This document shows positions 57,255 through 64,000 of a stretch of DNA of 64,000 nt, piece after piece. The notes below the pieces were generated by a model. The model was not told the origin of the DNA. It ran no database searches and saw only the letters and a program-made list of their open reading frames with translations. How positions within the stretch are numbered: the first letter of the stretch is position 1; every line of letters starts with the position of its first letter. The position numbers were made by a program, and so were the translations under genes. The DNA is from Rivularia sp. T60_A2020_040 (GTDB lineage Bacteria; Cyanobacteriota; Cyanobacteriia; Cyanobacteriales; Nostocaceae), in assembly GCA_015272215.1 (NCBI GenBank), contig JACYMD010000007.1:1-64000 (forward strand), read 5' to 3'.

Positions 57255-57309
57255 TTCGTAGTAAGGGCTTTAGCCCTTTCTTCTTAGGACTAAAGTCCTT
57301 ACTACGAAC
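57254..57309. repeat. Palindromic TTCGTAGTAAGG repeat between convergent genes
   Basis: GTTCGTAGTAAGG at the left and CCTTACTACGAAC at the right (57297-57309), with inner hairpins GGGCTTTAGCCC and GGACTAAAGTCC. The outer arms pair over 13 bases. It fills the gap between rfbB and msrA and shares the final base of the rfbB stop codon, so it probably works as a bidirectional terminator or stabilising stem. A type known to be dispersed in Nostocales. Confidence 0.8.
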
Positions 57310-57311
57310 CT

Positions 57312-57965
57312 TTAATTCATTACACCAACGGGACAAGCAACATTAGTTCCACCTAATCCGCAATAACCGTTGGGATTTTTCGCAAGATACTGCTGATGAT
57401 AATCTTCAGCATAGTAAAATTCTGGAGCATCAAGAATTTCTGTGGTAATATCCCCATAACCAGCAGACTTCAAAGCTTGTTGATAAGAATCTTTTGATGC
57501 TTGTGCTAACTTCTTCTGTTCTTCAGAATAAGTGTAAATTCCCGAACGATATTGAGTTCCACTGTCATTACCTTGACGCATTCCTTGAGTAGGATTGTGG
57601 CTTTCCCAAAAAGTTTTTAACAGTTGTTCGTAACTTACTTTTTTGGGATCATATACAACTAACACAACTTCATTGTGACCAGTCATTCCACTACACACTT
57701 CTTTATATGTAGGATTAGGGGTTGAACCAGCAGCATAACCTACAGCAGTAGTATAAACTCCGTCTAACTGCCAGAATTTACGCTCCGCACCCCAAAAACA
57801 TCCCATCCCAAATACAGCTTTTTCCATACCTTCAGGAAAAGGAGCCTTGAGACGATTACCGTTAACATAATGTTTTTCAGGTACTTGCATCGATTCTGCT
57901 CTTCCCGGCAAAGCTTCTTGGGGAGTAGGTATAGTCAATTTTTTACCAAGTCCAAATAATCCCAT
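57312..57965 (-). CDS. msrA: Peptide methionine sulfoxide reductase MsrA
   Basis: 217 residues. Reduces methionine-S-sulfoxide. Catalytic Cys in [14 protein letters not shown] (about 53-66). Typical stretches [12 protein letters not shown] and [13 protein letters not shown], and a C-terminal [13 protein letters not shown] region with two resolving-Cys candidates. The first ~45 residues precede the canonical domain as in cyanobacterial MsrA. Confidence 0.95.
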   Translation of the reverse strand: MGLFGLGKKLTIPTPQEALPGRAESMQVPEKHYVNGNRLKAPFPEGMEKAVFGMGCFWGAERKFWQLDGVYTTAVGYAAGSTPNPTYKEVCSGMTGHNEVVLVVYDPKKVSYEQLLKTFWESHNPTQGMRQGNDSGTQYRSGIYTYSEEQKKLAQASKDSYQQALKSAGYGDITTEILDAPEFYYAEDYHQQYLAKNPNGYCGLGGTNVACPVGVMN

Positions 57966-58057
57966 TGTTTATAACTCTTATTTGTGAAAAACGTCTTAAC
58001 CTTCCTTCATATTTTAAATACTTTGTGGCAAATTATGCGAGTGTGGAAGATACGACA

Positions 58058-58122
58058 AAGGTCAAAGGTCAGAGGTTAAAGGTCGGAGGTTAAAGGTTAG
58101 AGGTTAAGGGTTGAAGGTTTTA
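58058..58122. repeat. GGTTAAA/GGTCAGA heptamer STRR array
   Basis: About eight heptamers of the GGTTAAA/GGTCGGA/GGTTAGA type, upstream of msrA (minus strand). Confidence 0.75.
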
Positions 58123-58157
58123 CACATGATGATAAATAAACCTCTACTAAAAAGAAA

Positions 58158-58184
58158 AACCCGGCTTCATCAAGAAACCGAGTT
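58158..58184 (-). terminator. Terminator of the PEP-CTERM gene
   Basis: AACCCGGCTTC (58158-58168) and GAAACCGAGTT (58174-58184) form an 11-bp stem with wobbles. On the minus strand it is followed by TTTTTCTTTTTAG, a good T-tract. The arms are derived from the AAACCCGACTTC dispersed repeat. Confidence 0.75.
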
Positions 58185-58226
58185 GAAGATAATCCACTTG
58201 TGACAAATAGTTATCTTTCTACTTAT

Positions 58227-58880
58227 TTACGCTGTTATATCGGACTGATTTTTACGCTTTTTGTAAAACATCGCACCCAATCCACTCACTAATAACGAAC
58301 CTAAGATAGTGGTAGGTTCGGGAACTTCTTTAACTTCTACAGCTTTTAAGAAGTATTCGTTTCCTGTATCTTCACCGACACTGAAACCTAAAACTGTACC
58401 CTTTGCATTGAATGAAGTAAAGTCGAAACTTCCGATACCTGTATCAATTGCGTTACCACCAGGAATTGCAGCGGCAACTAATTCGTTTCCATCGACAAAT
58501 AATTTAAAATCATCGTTGGTATCAACTTTAGTAAAGGTAGCAGAAATTAAACTGACTAATTTATTGAAGCCTAAATTAAGTGTCTCTTTTTTACCTAAAG
58601 CATTACCATCGATTTCATTACGTTCCCCTTCTCCACTCGTAACCCCGAAGCCATTTTCATCTTGAAAAACATTACGAATCTCACCATTACGAGTTATTCC
58701 AGTTGCAGTTACCTCTAAATCTTCTTTCTTCAGAGTAAATAATGGAGCTTGTTGTGAGGGTGAACCGCTAAAATCAAATGTGATTGAGGCGGCTAAAGCT
58801 GCTGAAGTTGTTGTTAAAGCTATTGTCGCAGCGCCAGCGGTAGCGATGGATATTCTTTTTAAGATGGATGAAACAGACAT
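58227..58880 (-). CDS. PEP-CTERM sorting-signal protein
   Basis: 217 residues. Sec signal peptide at 1-31 (VSSILKRISIATAGAATIAL, ending ALAA). The mature part (about 32-185) is beta-rich with no named domain (ITFDFSGSPSQQAPLFTLKK; TFTKVDTNDDFKLFVDGNEL). The C-terminus is a PEP-CTERM signal: VPEPTTILGSLLVSGLGAMF followed by YKKRKN, recognised by an exosortase. Such proteins are secreted or surface-attached and often tied to exopolysaccharide production. No exosortase in the window. A terminator follows on the minus strand. Confidence 0.92.
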   Translation of the reverse strand: MSVSSILKRISIATAGAATIALTTTSAALAASITFDFSGSPSQQAPLFTLKKEDLEVTATGITRNGEIRNVFQDENGFGVTSGEGERNEIDGNALGKKETLNLGFNKLVSLISATFTKVDTNDDFKLFVDGNELVAAAIPGGNAIDTGIGSFDFTSFNAKGTVLGFSVGEDTGNEYFLKAVEVKEVPEPTTILGSLLVSGLGAMFYKKRKNQSDITA

Positions 58881-59374
58881 ATCTATAGTTCCTGTAAATG
58901 GTTAGAAATCATGATTTTAAAATTAATCTTGCAGAGTTCGTAACTATCATATTTACTAATAATTTAGTCATCACTGCCGAAAAGATTAATTTTGTTGTAA
59001 AGCACCAATTTAATTACTAAATACGTAACTTGAAATAGATAAATCTAAATCTGTAGATGACAAAATCACTCAGTCAAAGCAACTTCAAAGTAAGAACACT
59101 GAAAATTACTTTTCCCAAGGAAAAATATCATATATTTATTACGTACTTTCGTTGTCATTACGGTAGATGAACCGATTTTAAATTACATTCACGTAATTAA
59201 GTATGATTATGCGCTAGATTTGATTTTTATTGATAAAGTGATTGTAAAAAAAGAATATTATTTTGATTAATTACCAGCAATCATACTTAAATAAGGTTTC
59301 TTTCTGCGACCATATTTCAATGCCTCAAATCAATGAGACGATAAAGAAGGTTATAAAGTCCCGGAGGTGTTTGA
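58881..59374. other. Divergent AT-rich intergenic region
   Basis: About 490 bp between the PEP-CTERM and rhodanese genes. No ORF and no dispersed repeat copy found. Strong Shine-Dalgarno GGAGGT at 59363-59368 for the rhodanese gene. Confidence 0.5.
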
Positions 59375-59827
59375 ATGTTCTATTTACTCCGACTGCTGCT
59401 AAAGCTGAATTTCCCGGATGTTCGACTAATCACTATTTCTGAATTTTTGCAATCGTCGAAGCGTCAAACTTCACCAACTCCATTAATTATTGATGCTCGT
59501 TCACCAGAAGAATACGCAGTCAGTCATCTAAAAAAGGCACAACTGATTGAAACTGATAATTTAGATAAAATAATACTTTCGGAAGTACCTTTAGATAAAC
59601 CCATTGTGGTTTACTGTTCTATCGGCTACCGCAGTGGAAAACTTGCTCAACAACTTTCCTCCGCAGGATATGAAAATGTTTTTAATTTGAGCGGCGGTAT
59701 TTTCCAATGGATAAATCAAGGAAATCCTGTATTTCAAAATCACCATCAAGTAGAAGTTGTCCACCCTTTTAATTCAATTTGGGGAAAATTACTCAAATCT
59801 AAATATCATGCTTACAAGGTAGTATAA
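59375..59827 (+). CDS. Rhodanese-like domain protein
   Basis: 150 residues. A single rhodanese domain with LIIDARSPEEYAVSHLKKAQ and active-site loop VYCSIGYRSGKLAQQL holding the catalytic Cys (about residue 79), so sulfurtransferase activity is possible. About 25 extra N-terminal residues start FYLLRLLLKLNF and could give weak membrane contact. The start is well set by GGAGGT six bases upstream. It is followed by a glycosyltransferase of the TIGR04283 type. Confidence 0.88.
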   Translation: MFYLLRLLLKLNFPDVRLITISEFLQSSKRQTSPTPLIIDARSPEEYAVSHLKKAQLIETDNLDKIILSEVPLDKPIVVYCSIGYRSGKLAQQLSSAGYENVFNLSGGIFQWINQGNPVFQNHHQVEVVHPFNSIWGKLLKSKYHAYKVV

Positions 59828-60000
59828 GTGTCTCACTTACGCTGGTGGGTGGTACTCCTATCCCTCTCGATAATTACCTCTTTCCTCTGCGCTCTCTGCG
59901 TCTCTGCGGTTTTTTTTTTCTCCCTGGGGGAGACGCTGCGCGAACGGTAATCTTTTAACGGGTAGGTGGTAGTATGAGCGTCTCACTCACGCGGGTGGTA
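59826..60000. repeat. Direct repeat GTCTCACTTACGCTGGTGGG and CTCTGCG repeats
   Basis: GTCTCACTTACGC-GGTGGT appears at about 59830-59852 and again at 59979-60000 (GTCTCACTCACGCGGGTGGT). Between are CTGCGCTCTCTGCGTCTCTGCG and GGGAGACGCTGCGCGAACG segments. The second repeat forms the apparent extra N-terminus of the next gene's open frame. Confidence 0.6.
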
Positions 60001-60033
60001 CTACGAATATCTGTGAAAATAATTAATCTACAA

Positions 60034-60789
60034 ATGTCCTCAGTCTCGATAATTATTCCTACTTTTAACGAAGAAACCAGCTTGGGTAGAACATTGCGTC
60101 ATCTCGCTTTACTTTCACCACTACCCAAGGAAATCATTGTAGTTGACGGTGGCAGCGAAGATGAAACGCTGATCATCGCAAAAACGGTTTTTGAGTCTTT
60201 TTCACCAACTGTAAAAACCCAAGTGTTGAAATCTCCAAGTCGCGGACGTTCGGTACAAATGAACTACGGTGCGAAAGCTGCAACTGGAGATATTTTATGT
60301 TTTCTTCATGCTGATACTCGCGTACCCGATGATCTAATTACTTTAATTGAAAACACTTTAGCTGATGTAACGGTTGTTTGTGGTGGATTTATTTCTTTGA
60401 TGACTGGTTCTCAAACTACTCGTTGGGGTACTTCGCTACACAATTATCTTAAAACTTATTATGCTCCTTTGTTATTTAGACCTCATTTATTTTTCAAAGG
60501 TTTGCGCTTGTTATTCGGTGATCAGGTAATGTTTTGTCGTAGTAAAGACTTTTGGCAATGCGGTGGTTTTGATCAAGCGTTACCGATTATGGAAGATGGA
60601 GATTTGTGTCGAAAGCTTGCACGTCTGGGAAGAATATGCTTAGTCAACCGTGTGGTGCAAACTTCAGACCGTCGCGTTGCCCGTTGGGGTGCATTAAAAG
60701 CCAATGCAATTTATCTATACATCGGCTTCCTTTGGGGAATAGGTGTTAATACTAACTACCTTAAGCAGTTTTATCAGGATATTCGCTGA
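60034..60789 (+). CDS. Glycosyltransferase, GT2 (TIGR04283-type)
   Basis: 251 residues from the ATG at 60034; 20 further codons are in frame but consist of the direct repeat described above. GT-A fold: SVSIIIPTFNEETSLGRTLR, EIIVVDGGSEDETLIIA, FLHADTRVPDD with the metal-binding DxD-like HAD/DTR, GDQVMFCRSKDFWQCGGFD, and IMEDGDLCRKLARLG. This matches the TIGR04283 family, often found beside TIGR04282 proteins, which I do not see here. Near the C-terminus is one hydrophobic stretch (IYLYIGFLWGIGVNT). Acceptor unknown. Confidence 0.85.
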   Translation: MSSVSIIIPTFNEETSLGRTLRHLALLSPLPKEIIVVDGGSEDETLIIAKTVFESFSPTVKTQVLKSPSRGRSVQMNYGAKAATGDILCFLHADTRVPDDLITLIENTLADVTVVCGGFISLMTGSQTTRWGTSLHNYLKTYYAPLLFRPHLFFKGLRLLFGDQVMFCRSKDFWQCGGFDQALPIMEDGDLCRKLARLGRICLVNRVVQTSDRRVARWGALKANAIYLYIGFLWGIGVNTNYLKQFYQDIR

Positions 60790-61014
60790 TTTTTCGCCAC
60801 AATATTAATTTTTAAATCATCGCATATTTTCGCGGCTACAAACGTATTAATTATTAACGAGTTTAATTTAGATAATTTGAACTAAATGATTTGTATCAGT
60901 ATTATCTTGCAAAATTCAAGTCAAAAATATCTAATGTTTGGCATATTGTAGTCAAATTTACATTTGTCTTTATTCGCCAAATATTCATACTGAAAAATAG
61001 GAAATAAATAGAAC

Positions 61015-62739
61015 ATGAAAATCAATAAGATTGTTTGTAGTTTTGCGATCGCGACAACTTTGTTGACCGGAATCTCATTTAAAGCTAGCGCTCATCAACC
61101 TTTAGGTATAGTTACTCGCAGAAGCGAAGTTCAGCCAGAAGGAAGCGCACGTCAAATTCAAGGTACATTTGTTCTAGAAAACGTCACAGAATATCCTTTA
61201 GTACTACAAATACAGCCTCTTGAAACTAAATCGTATAATTTTAAATTTAGCGAAGAAAAATTACTGCTTAAACCAGGTCAATCAGCACCAGTAAAATTTC
61301 AAGGTGGAATTAATGAAGATGGAAAATGGCAAATTAATGTAGAAATTAAACAGTTGAGTGAAGAAGGTGTACTTGCAGGGAGACACACTGTTGATTTGTA
61401 TTTTTTAGTCAAAGAAGGCAAATATCAAGTTTCTACCTATGAAAAGTTGTTTCTGACTCCGGATATTCGGGATTCTCAATTGGGTGATTCTTTTGAATCT
61501 ATCGTCGATGATGGTTCTATACCCAAAGCTCCGCAAACAGTTAAGCGTCCGCGTATGGAACAATTGTTGGAGATGAATAAAGAAGCAATTTTTAAAATTC
61601 CTACAGAAACAGAAGGGAAGGAAAGACCTAGTACCGAACCGATTAGAACTATTAAGCCAGGATTAATTAGACAACCAATTCTTAAGCCTAGCCCTATTTT
61701 TAAACCAAATTCCGATACCAACCGTCTCAAAGCTACCACTATTAACGCAAAAGGTCGTTTCTCTTGGAAAGGTACAGATAATCAGTTGCATCCAGCTTTT
61801 GGATGGAGAGTACGTGCATGGCAAAAAGATGGTAGTAGCTGGAAGAAAGTTGCAGAGGATTGGATACAGTCTAATGGTTCTTGGCAATTACAATTTCCTA
61901 AATCTTCAGGGACTGTAAAATTCCAATATGTTGCTTTTAACGACTTCTTCACACCGCAAAATTCTTCTGGAGATACTTACCGTTGGGTTGGACCTCAGAG
62001 AAATAGTATTAGTACCAATCATGATGAAGGTGGTTGGATTGCAGATACAGCGAATGGTGCAGTGAGAGGTTTAGGTGAAATCTACGACGAGGGAATGAAT
62101 CTTTGGTCTAAGCTCTATTGGAATGGGAAAATTAATCCTTTACGGAAGAAGTCCATCGACGTGATTTTTCCTAACACCACTTATGATTGCGGAAATGGAA
62201 GCGGTAATCCTTGGAGTTGTGCGAATACTGGAGGTAAAATTTGGCTGATTCCGTCTCATGCAACTCGTAATGGAGTCATGCAGCATGAACTATCCCATCA
62301 AATCAACTATGAATATTGGAATAACAAACTACCTCCCAATTCTGGTGGTTCCCATAGTTTAGGTAGCTGCTATACTCCTGGATTAGCTTTAACTGAAGGA
62401 TTTGCTAACTTTATGGTTTTCTGGACGCAAGCACCGAGAAACTCTGCTCCAAGTGCTGGTTTTGATTTTGATGTAGAAAACCCGACATTTGCTTGTAAAA
62501 ACCCTTTAAACCTTAATGAATCTTGGGTAGCAGCAACTTTCTGGGATTTACACGATACCCGTCCTGATGGTAAAGATAATCTCTGGTTTAATCATGAAGG
62601 TGCAGTTCCCGGAATTTATTTACGTACAGGGAAGAAAAATAGCATGGCAGATTTTTATGAGATTTACCGTAATGCTGCCAATACTGAACATCGTACTATT
62701 ATTGACGATATCTTTAAGCAAAATTACATTATTCCGTAA
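61015..62739 (+). CDS. Secreted protein with a HELSH zinc-metalloprotease-like domain
   Basis: 574 residues. Signal peptide 1-26 (VCSFAIATTLLTGISFKASA). Residues ~40-140 form a beta-rich domain (FVLENVTEYPLVLQIQPLET). A Pro/Lys linker covers about 165-240 (KPGLIRQPILKPSPIFKP). A second beta domain (GRFSWKGTDNQLHPAFGWRV onward, about 245-330) looks like the transthyretin-like domains that precede secreted peptidases. Then VMQHELSHQINYEY, with HExxH at 424-428, and Glu461 in LTEGFANF, 33 residues later, a gluzincin-like spacing. Two CxxC-like pairs (C392/C402, C452/C494) suggest disulfides. The C-terminal WVAATFWDLHDTRPDG is often seen in this type. I cannot name a Pfam family; substrate unknown. 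Confidence 0.75.
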   Translation: MKINKIVCSFAIATTLLTGISFKASAHQPLGIVTRRSEVQPEGSARQIQGTFVLENVTEYPLVLQIQPLETKSYNFKFSEEKLLLKPGQSAPVKFQGGINEDGKWQINVEIKQLSEEGVLAGRHTVDLYFLVKEGKYQVSTYEKLFLTPDIRDSQLGDSFESIVDDGSIPKAPQTVKRPRMEQLLEMNKEAIFKIPTETEGKERPSTEPIRTIKPGLIRQPILKPSPIFKPNSDTNRLKATTINAKGRFSWKGTDNQLHPAFGWRVRAWQKDGSSWKKVAEDWIQSNGSWQLQFPKSSGTVKFQYVAFNDFFTPQNSSGDTYRWVGPQRNSISTNHDEGGWIADTANGAVRGLGEIYDEGMNLWSKLYWNGKINPLRKKSIDVIFPNTTYDCGNGSGNPWSCANTGGKIWLIPSHATRNGVMQHELSHQINYEYWNNKLPPNSGGSHSLGSCYTPGLALTEGFANFMVFWTQAPRNSAPSAGFDFDVENPTFACKNPLNLNESWVAATFWDLHDTRPDGKDNLWFNHEGAVPGIYLRTGKKNSMADFYEIYRNAANTEHRTIIDDIFKQNYIIP

Positions 62740-63042
62740 CTTGACATTATTAGTTTGAACTGCGGAATCCGGGTATCCGGTTATGAATCTAGATTTTGAG
62801 ACGTAGCAATGCTACGTCTCTACAAAATTTCCGCATTTTTACAATTAATAGGTCACATTTTTGACTATTAAATATAAAACATAATAACTATGTTTGATTA
62901 CATATTCTTGTTATAACCAGCTTTGGACGATTTTTTATTAAATCAACATTCTCTGACAAATGTAAATATTAAAACCTTGAGAATGTCTGATAAATCACAA
63001 AATAGTGATAACATTCCTTAGTTATATTCTGTGGGAATGTGA
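62740..63042. repeat. Intergenic region with GAGACGTAGC hairpin
   Basis: Perfect 10-bp stem GAGACGTAGC-AAT-GCTACGTCTC at 62798-62820, about 60 bases after the HELSH-gene stop. The rest is AT-rich with no ORF. Confidence 0.65.
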
Positions 63043-63609
63043 ATGAAAACAAATCAACTTGATTTGTTCTCACCGTCGGAAATTCAGGGAGCAATAATTA
63101 ATAGAACTCCCGTGTTATTGATGGATGTGAAAGCTTTAAAAAAATGGAAAAAGCAAATATCCGTCCATCAACAACAAGTGAGAACAAGTGAACCTGTAGT
63201 GCAAGTAGCTTTATTTGAAGTGTCATCAACACAGGTTGATCCGGATATCATAGATCCGTTTGAATTAAAACCTTGTTCACTATCATTTTATCGCTTACCA
63301 GCAGACAGTCCCGGTCAAGCTTGTGTTTACTTTGTCATCGATATGGCTGCTAATTTATTGTTGTACGTTGGTGAAACCTGTAAATCGAATCATCGCTGGA
63401 AGGGAATACACGATTGTAAGCGGTATATTGAAAAATATCAGGACTTACATTATCAATACGGTTTGAAAACAGCAGTTAACATCGCTTTTTGGTGGGATAC
63501 ACCCTCAGCTACCAGGGCGCGACAAAAGTTAGAATTAGCATTGATTCAAAAATGGAAATCCCCTTTTAACAAAGAAAATTGGAAGCTTTGGGGACAACCT
63601 TTTGGGTAA
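63043..63609 (+). CDS. GIY-YIG-type nuclease domain protein
   Basis: 188 residues. N-terminal ~90 residues have no named domain (NQLDLFSPSEIQGAIINRTP, then VLLMDVKALKKWKKQI). From residue 94 follows a GIY-YIG fold: ACVYFVIDMAANLLLYVGET, in which VYF/YVG replace GIY/YIG. Arg118 is in SNHRWKGIHD, Glu164 in QKLELALIQKW, and Asn176 in SPFNKENW, the expected order of catalytic residues. It looks like a full single-strand-type nuclease. No partner gene or restriction system is next to it, so its role (repair, defence or mobile-element relic) is open. Confidence 0.8.
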   Translation: MKTNQLDLFSPSEIQGAIINRTPVLLMDVKALKKWKKQISVHQQQVRTSEPVVQVALFEVSSTQVDPDIIDPFELKPCSLSFYRLPADSPGQACVYFVIDMAANLLLYVGETCKSNHRWKGIHDCKRYIEKYQDLHYQYGLKTAVNIAFWWDTPSATRARQKLELALIQKWKSPFNKENWKLWGQPFG

Positions 63610-63663
63610 ATTAGTTAGTACCACCGGAGTTAAGAGTTAGTACCACCGGAGTTAGGAGTTGAT

Positions 63664-63706
63664 TGTCAACTGTCAACTGTCAACTGTCAACTGTCCACTC
63701 TCAACT
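63664..63706. repeat. CAACTGT heptamer STRR array
   Basis: About five tandem TGTCAAC units, identical in type to that at 50174-50215. A GTTAGTACCACCGGAGTTA(A/G) unit also occurs twice just before it (63614-63658). Confidence 0.8.
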
Positions 63707-64000
63707 GTTTATAAGCAATTCGCAAACTTTGTACGAGAATGACAAGAGATGCGATCGCCATTAGTCCACCCCAAAACCAGTAAGGTAAAAACAATTGGCG
63801 CTGTATTTGTCCTGTATCGGAAAGTCCTAAAGGTCCTGCGGTACGGGTAAATAAATAATCAAGTTGATGATAGGTACTTATACAAGCTTGCACGCCCAGA
63901 AATTGAATGCTAAATCCTTGAAACCAACGGTTTGCTTTAAACCCGATACCCAAGATAATTAGACCTAATAATAAAATTGCTACTATTCCGAACAAGGAAC
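63687..64000 (-). CDS. Membrane protein, C-terminal part (gene continues past the window edge)
   Basis: The frame is open to the right edge; no ATG start is seen, so the gene is partial. 100-odd residues are visible: two membrane segments (VAILLLGLIILGIGF and WGGLMAIASLVILVQSLRIAY) around a conserved-looking loop with RWFQGFSIQFLGVQACISTY, YLFTRTAG, and SDTGQIQRQLFLPYWF. It resembles, in my recollection, the C-terminal part of a cyanobacterial M50-peptidase-like membrane protein, but I cannot confirm this because any HExxH would be upstream, outside the window. The stop is inside a heptamer repeat. Confidence 0.55.
   Translation of the reverse strand, partial: SLFGIVAILLLGLIILGIGFKANRWFQGFSIQFLGVQACISTYHQLDYLFTRTAGPLGLSDTGQIQRQLFLPYWFWGGLMAIASLVILVQSLRIAYKQLRVDS

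Noticed and set aside
59974-60033. N-terminal extension of the TIGR04283-type glycosyltransferase
   Set aside because: It is the second copy of a GTCTCACT-ACGC direct repeat; GT-A fold begins at SVSIIIPT.

Overview
The window looks like chromosomal DNA of a filamentous, probably heterocyst-forming cyanobacterium (Nostocales; Calothrix/Rivularia-like is my guess). This rests on the AT-rich base composition, about 18 HIP1 octamers (GCGATCGC) spread over both strands, heptameric short tandem repeats (STRR) between genes, several dispersed palindromic repeats, and typical cyanobacterial genes: ldpA, a ycf45-like ATPase, cyanobacterial hfq beside dapF, a nitrogenase C-terminal-domain protein, and a PEP-CTERM protein. 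I see no rRNA, tRNA, CRISPR or prophage.

Layout. 1-1460 is gene-free and carries one copy of a MITE-like repeat. 1.4-9.2 kb: argS, an mgtE Mg2+ transporter gene interrupted by one in-frame TGA, a PGM1-type ATP-grasp ligase, and a zinc-ribbon Ser/Thr kinase with a membrane tail. 9.5-18.3 kb: pentapeptide protein, BtuF-like protein, a large hybrid histidine kinase, small S4, zinc-ribbon and membrane proteins, a nucleotidyltransferase-like protein, DUF4870, a methyltransferase. 18.9-27.9 kb: housekeeping genes (HPF-CSD ribosome factor, leuC, leuD, ruvC, yvcK, tsaE, pyrC, lepB). 28.3-34.8 kb: two signalling proteins with paralogous receivers, then ldpA and the ycf45-like gene. 35-37.2 kb: a mobile locus. 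A complete TnpB-only IS605-type element (35129-36496) sits inside a Y1/HUH tnpA of REP-associated (RAYT) type, and joining the flanks restores the tnpA reading frame at the catalytic tyrosine. REP-like hairpin repeats flank the whole. 37.2-43 kb: bioA, pstS-pstC-pstA (no pstB) with a candidate Pho box, and a PhzF protein. 43-54 kb: peroxiredoxin-like protein, a glutamate-cysteine-ligase-like protein next to a decayed methyltransferase gene, TerB/nitrogenase C-terminal protein, obgE, plsC-like, a KefB-like antiporter, hfq/dapF. 54-64 kb: DUF2809, a glycosyltransferase, rfbB, msrA, PEP-CTERM protein, rhodanese, TIGR04283-type glycosyltransferase, a secreted HELSH metalloprotease-like protein, a GIY-YIG protein and a partial membrane protein.

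Most genes are single transcription units; clear operon spacing is limited to pstC-pstA (ATGA overlap) and ldpA-ycf45-like. The most unusual content is mobile or repetitive: the nested TnpB/tnpA/REP locus, a three-copy ~195-bp family with terminal inverted repeats and two internal hairpins, a separate 110-bp MITE candidate, and terminator-like hairpins built from a dispersed AAACCCGACTTC repeat.
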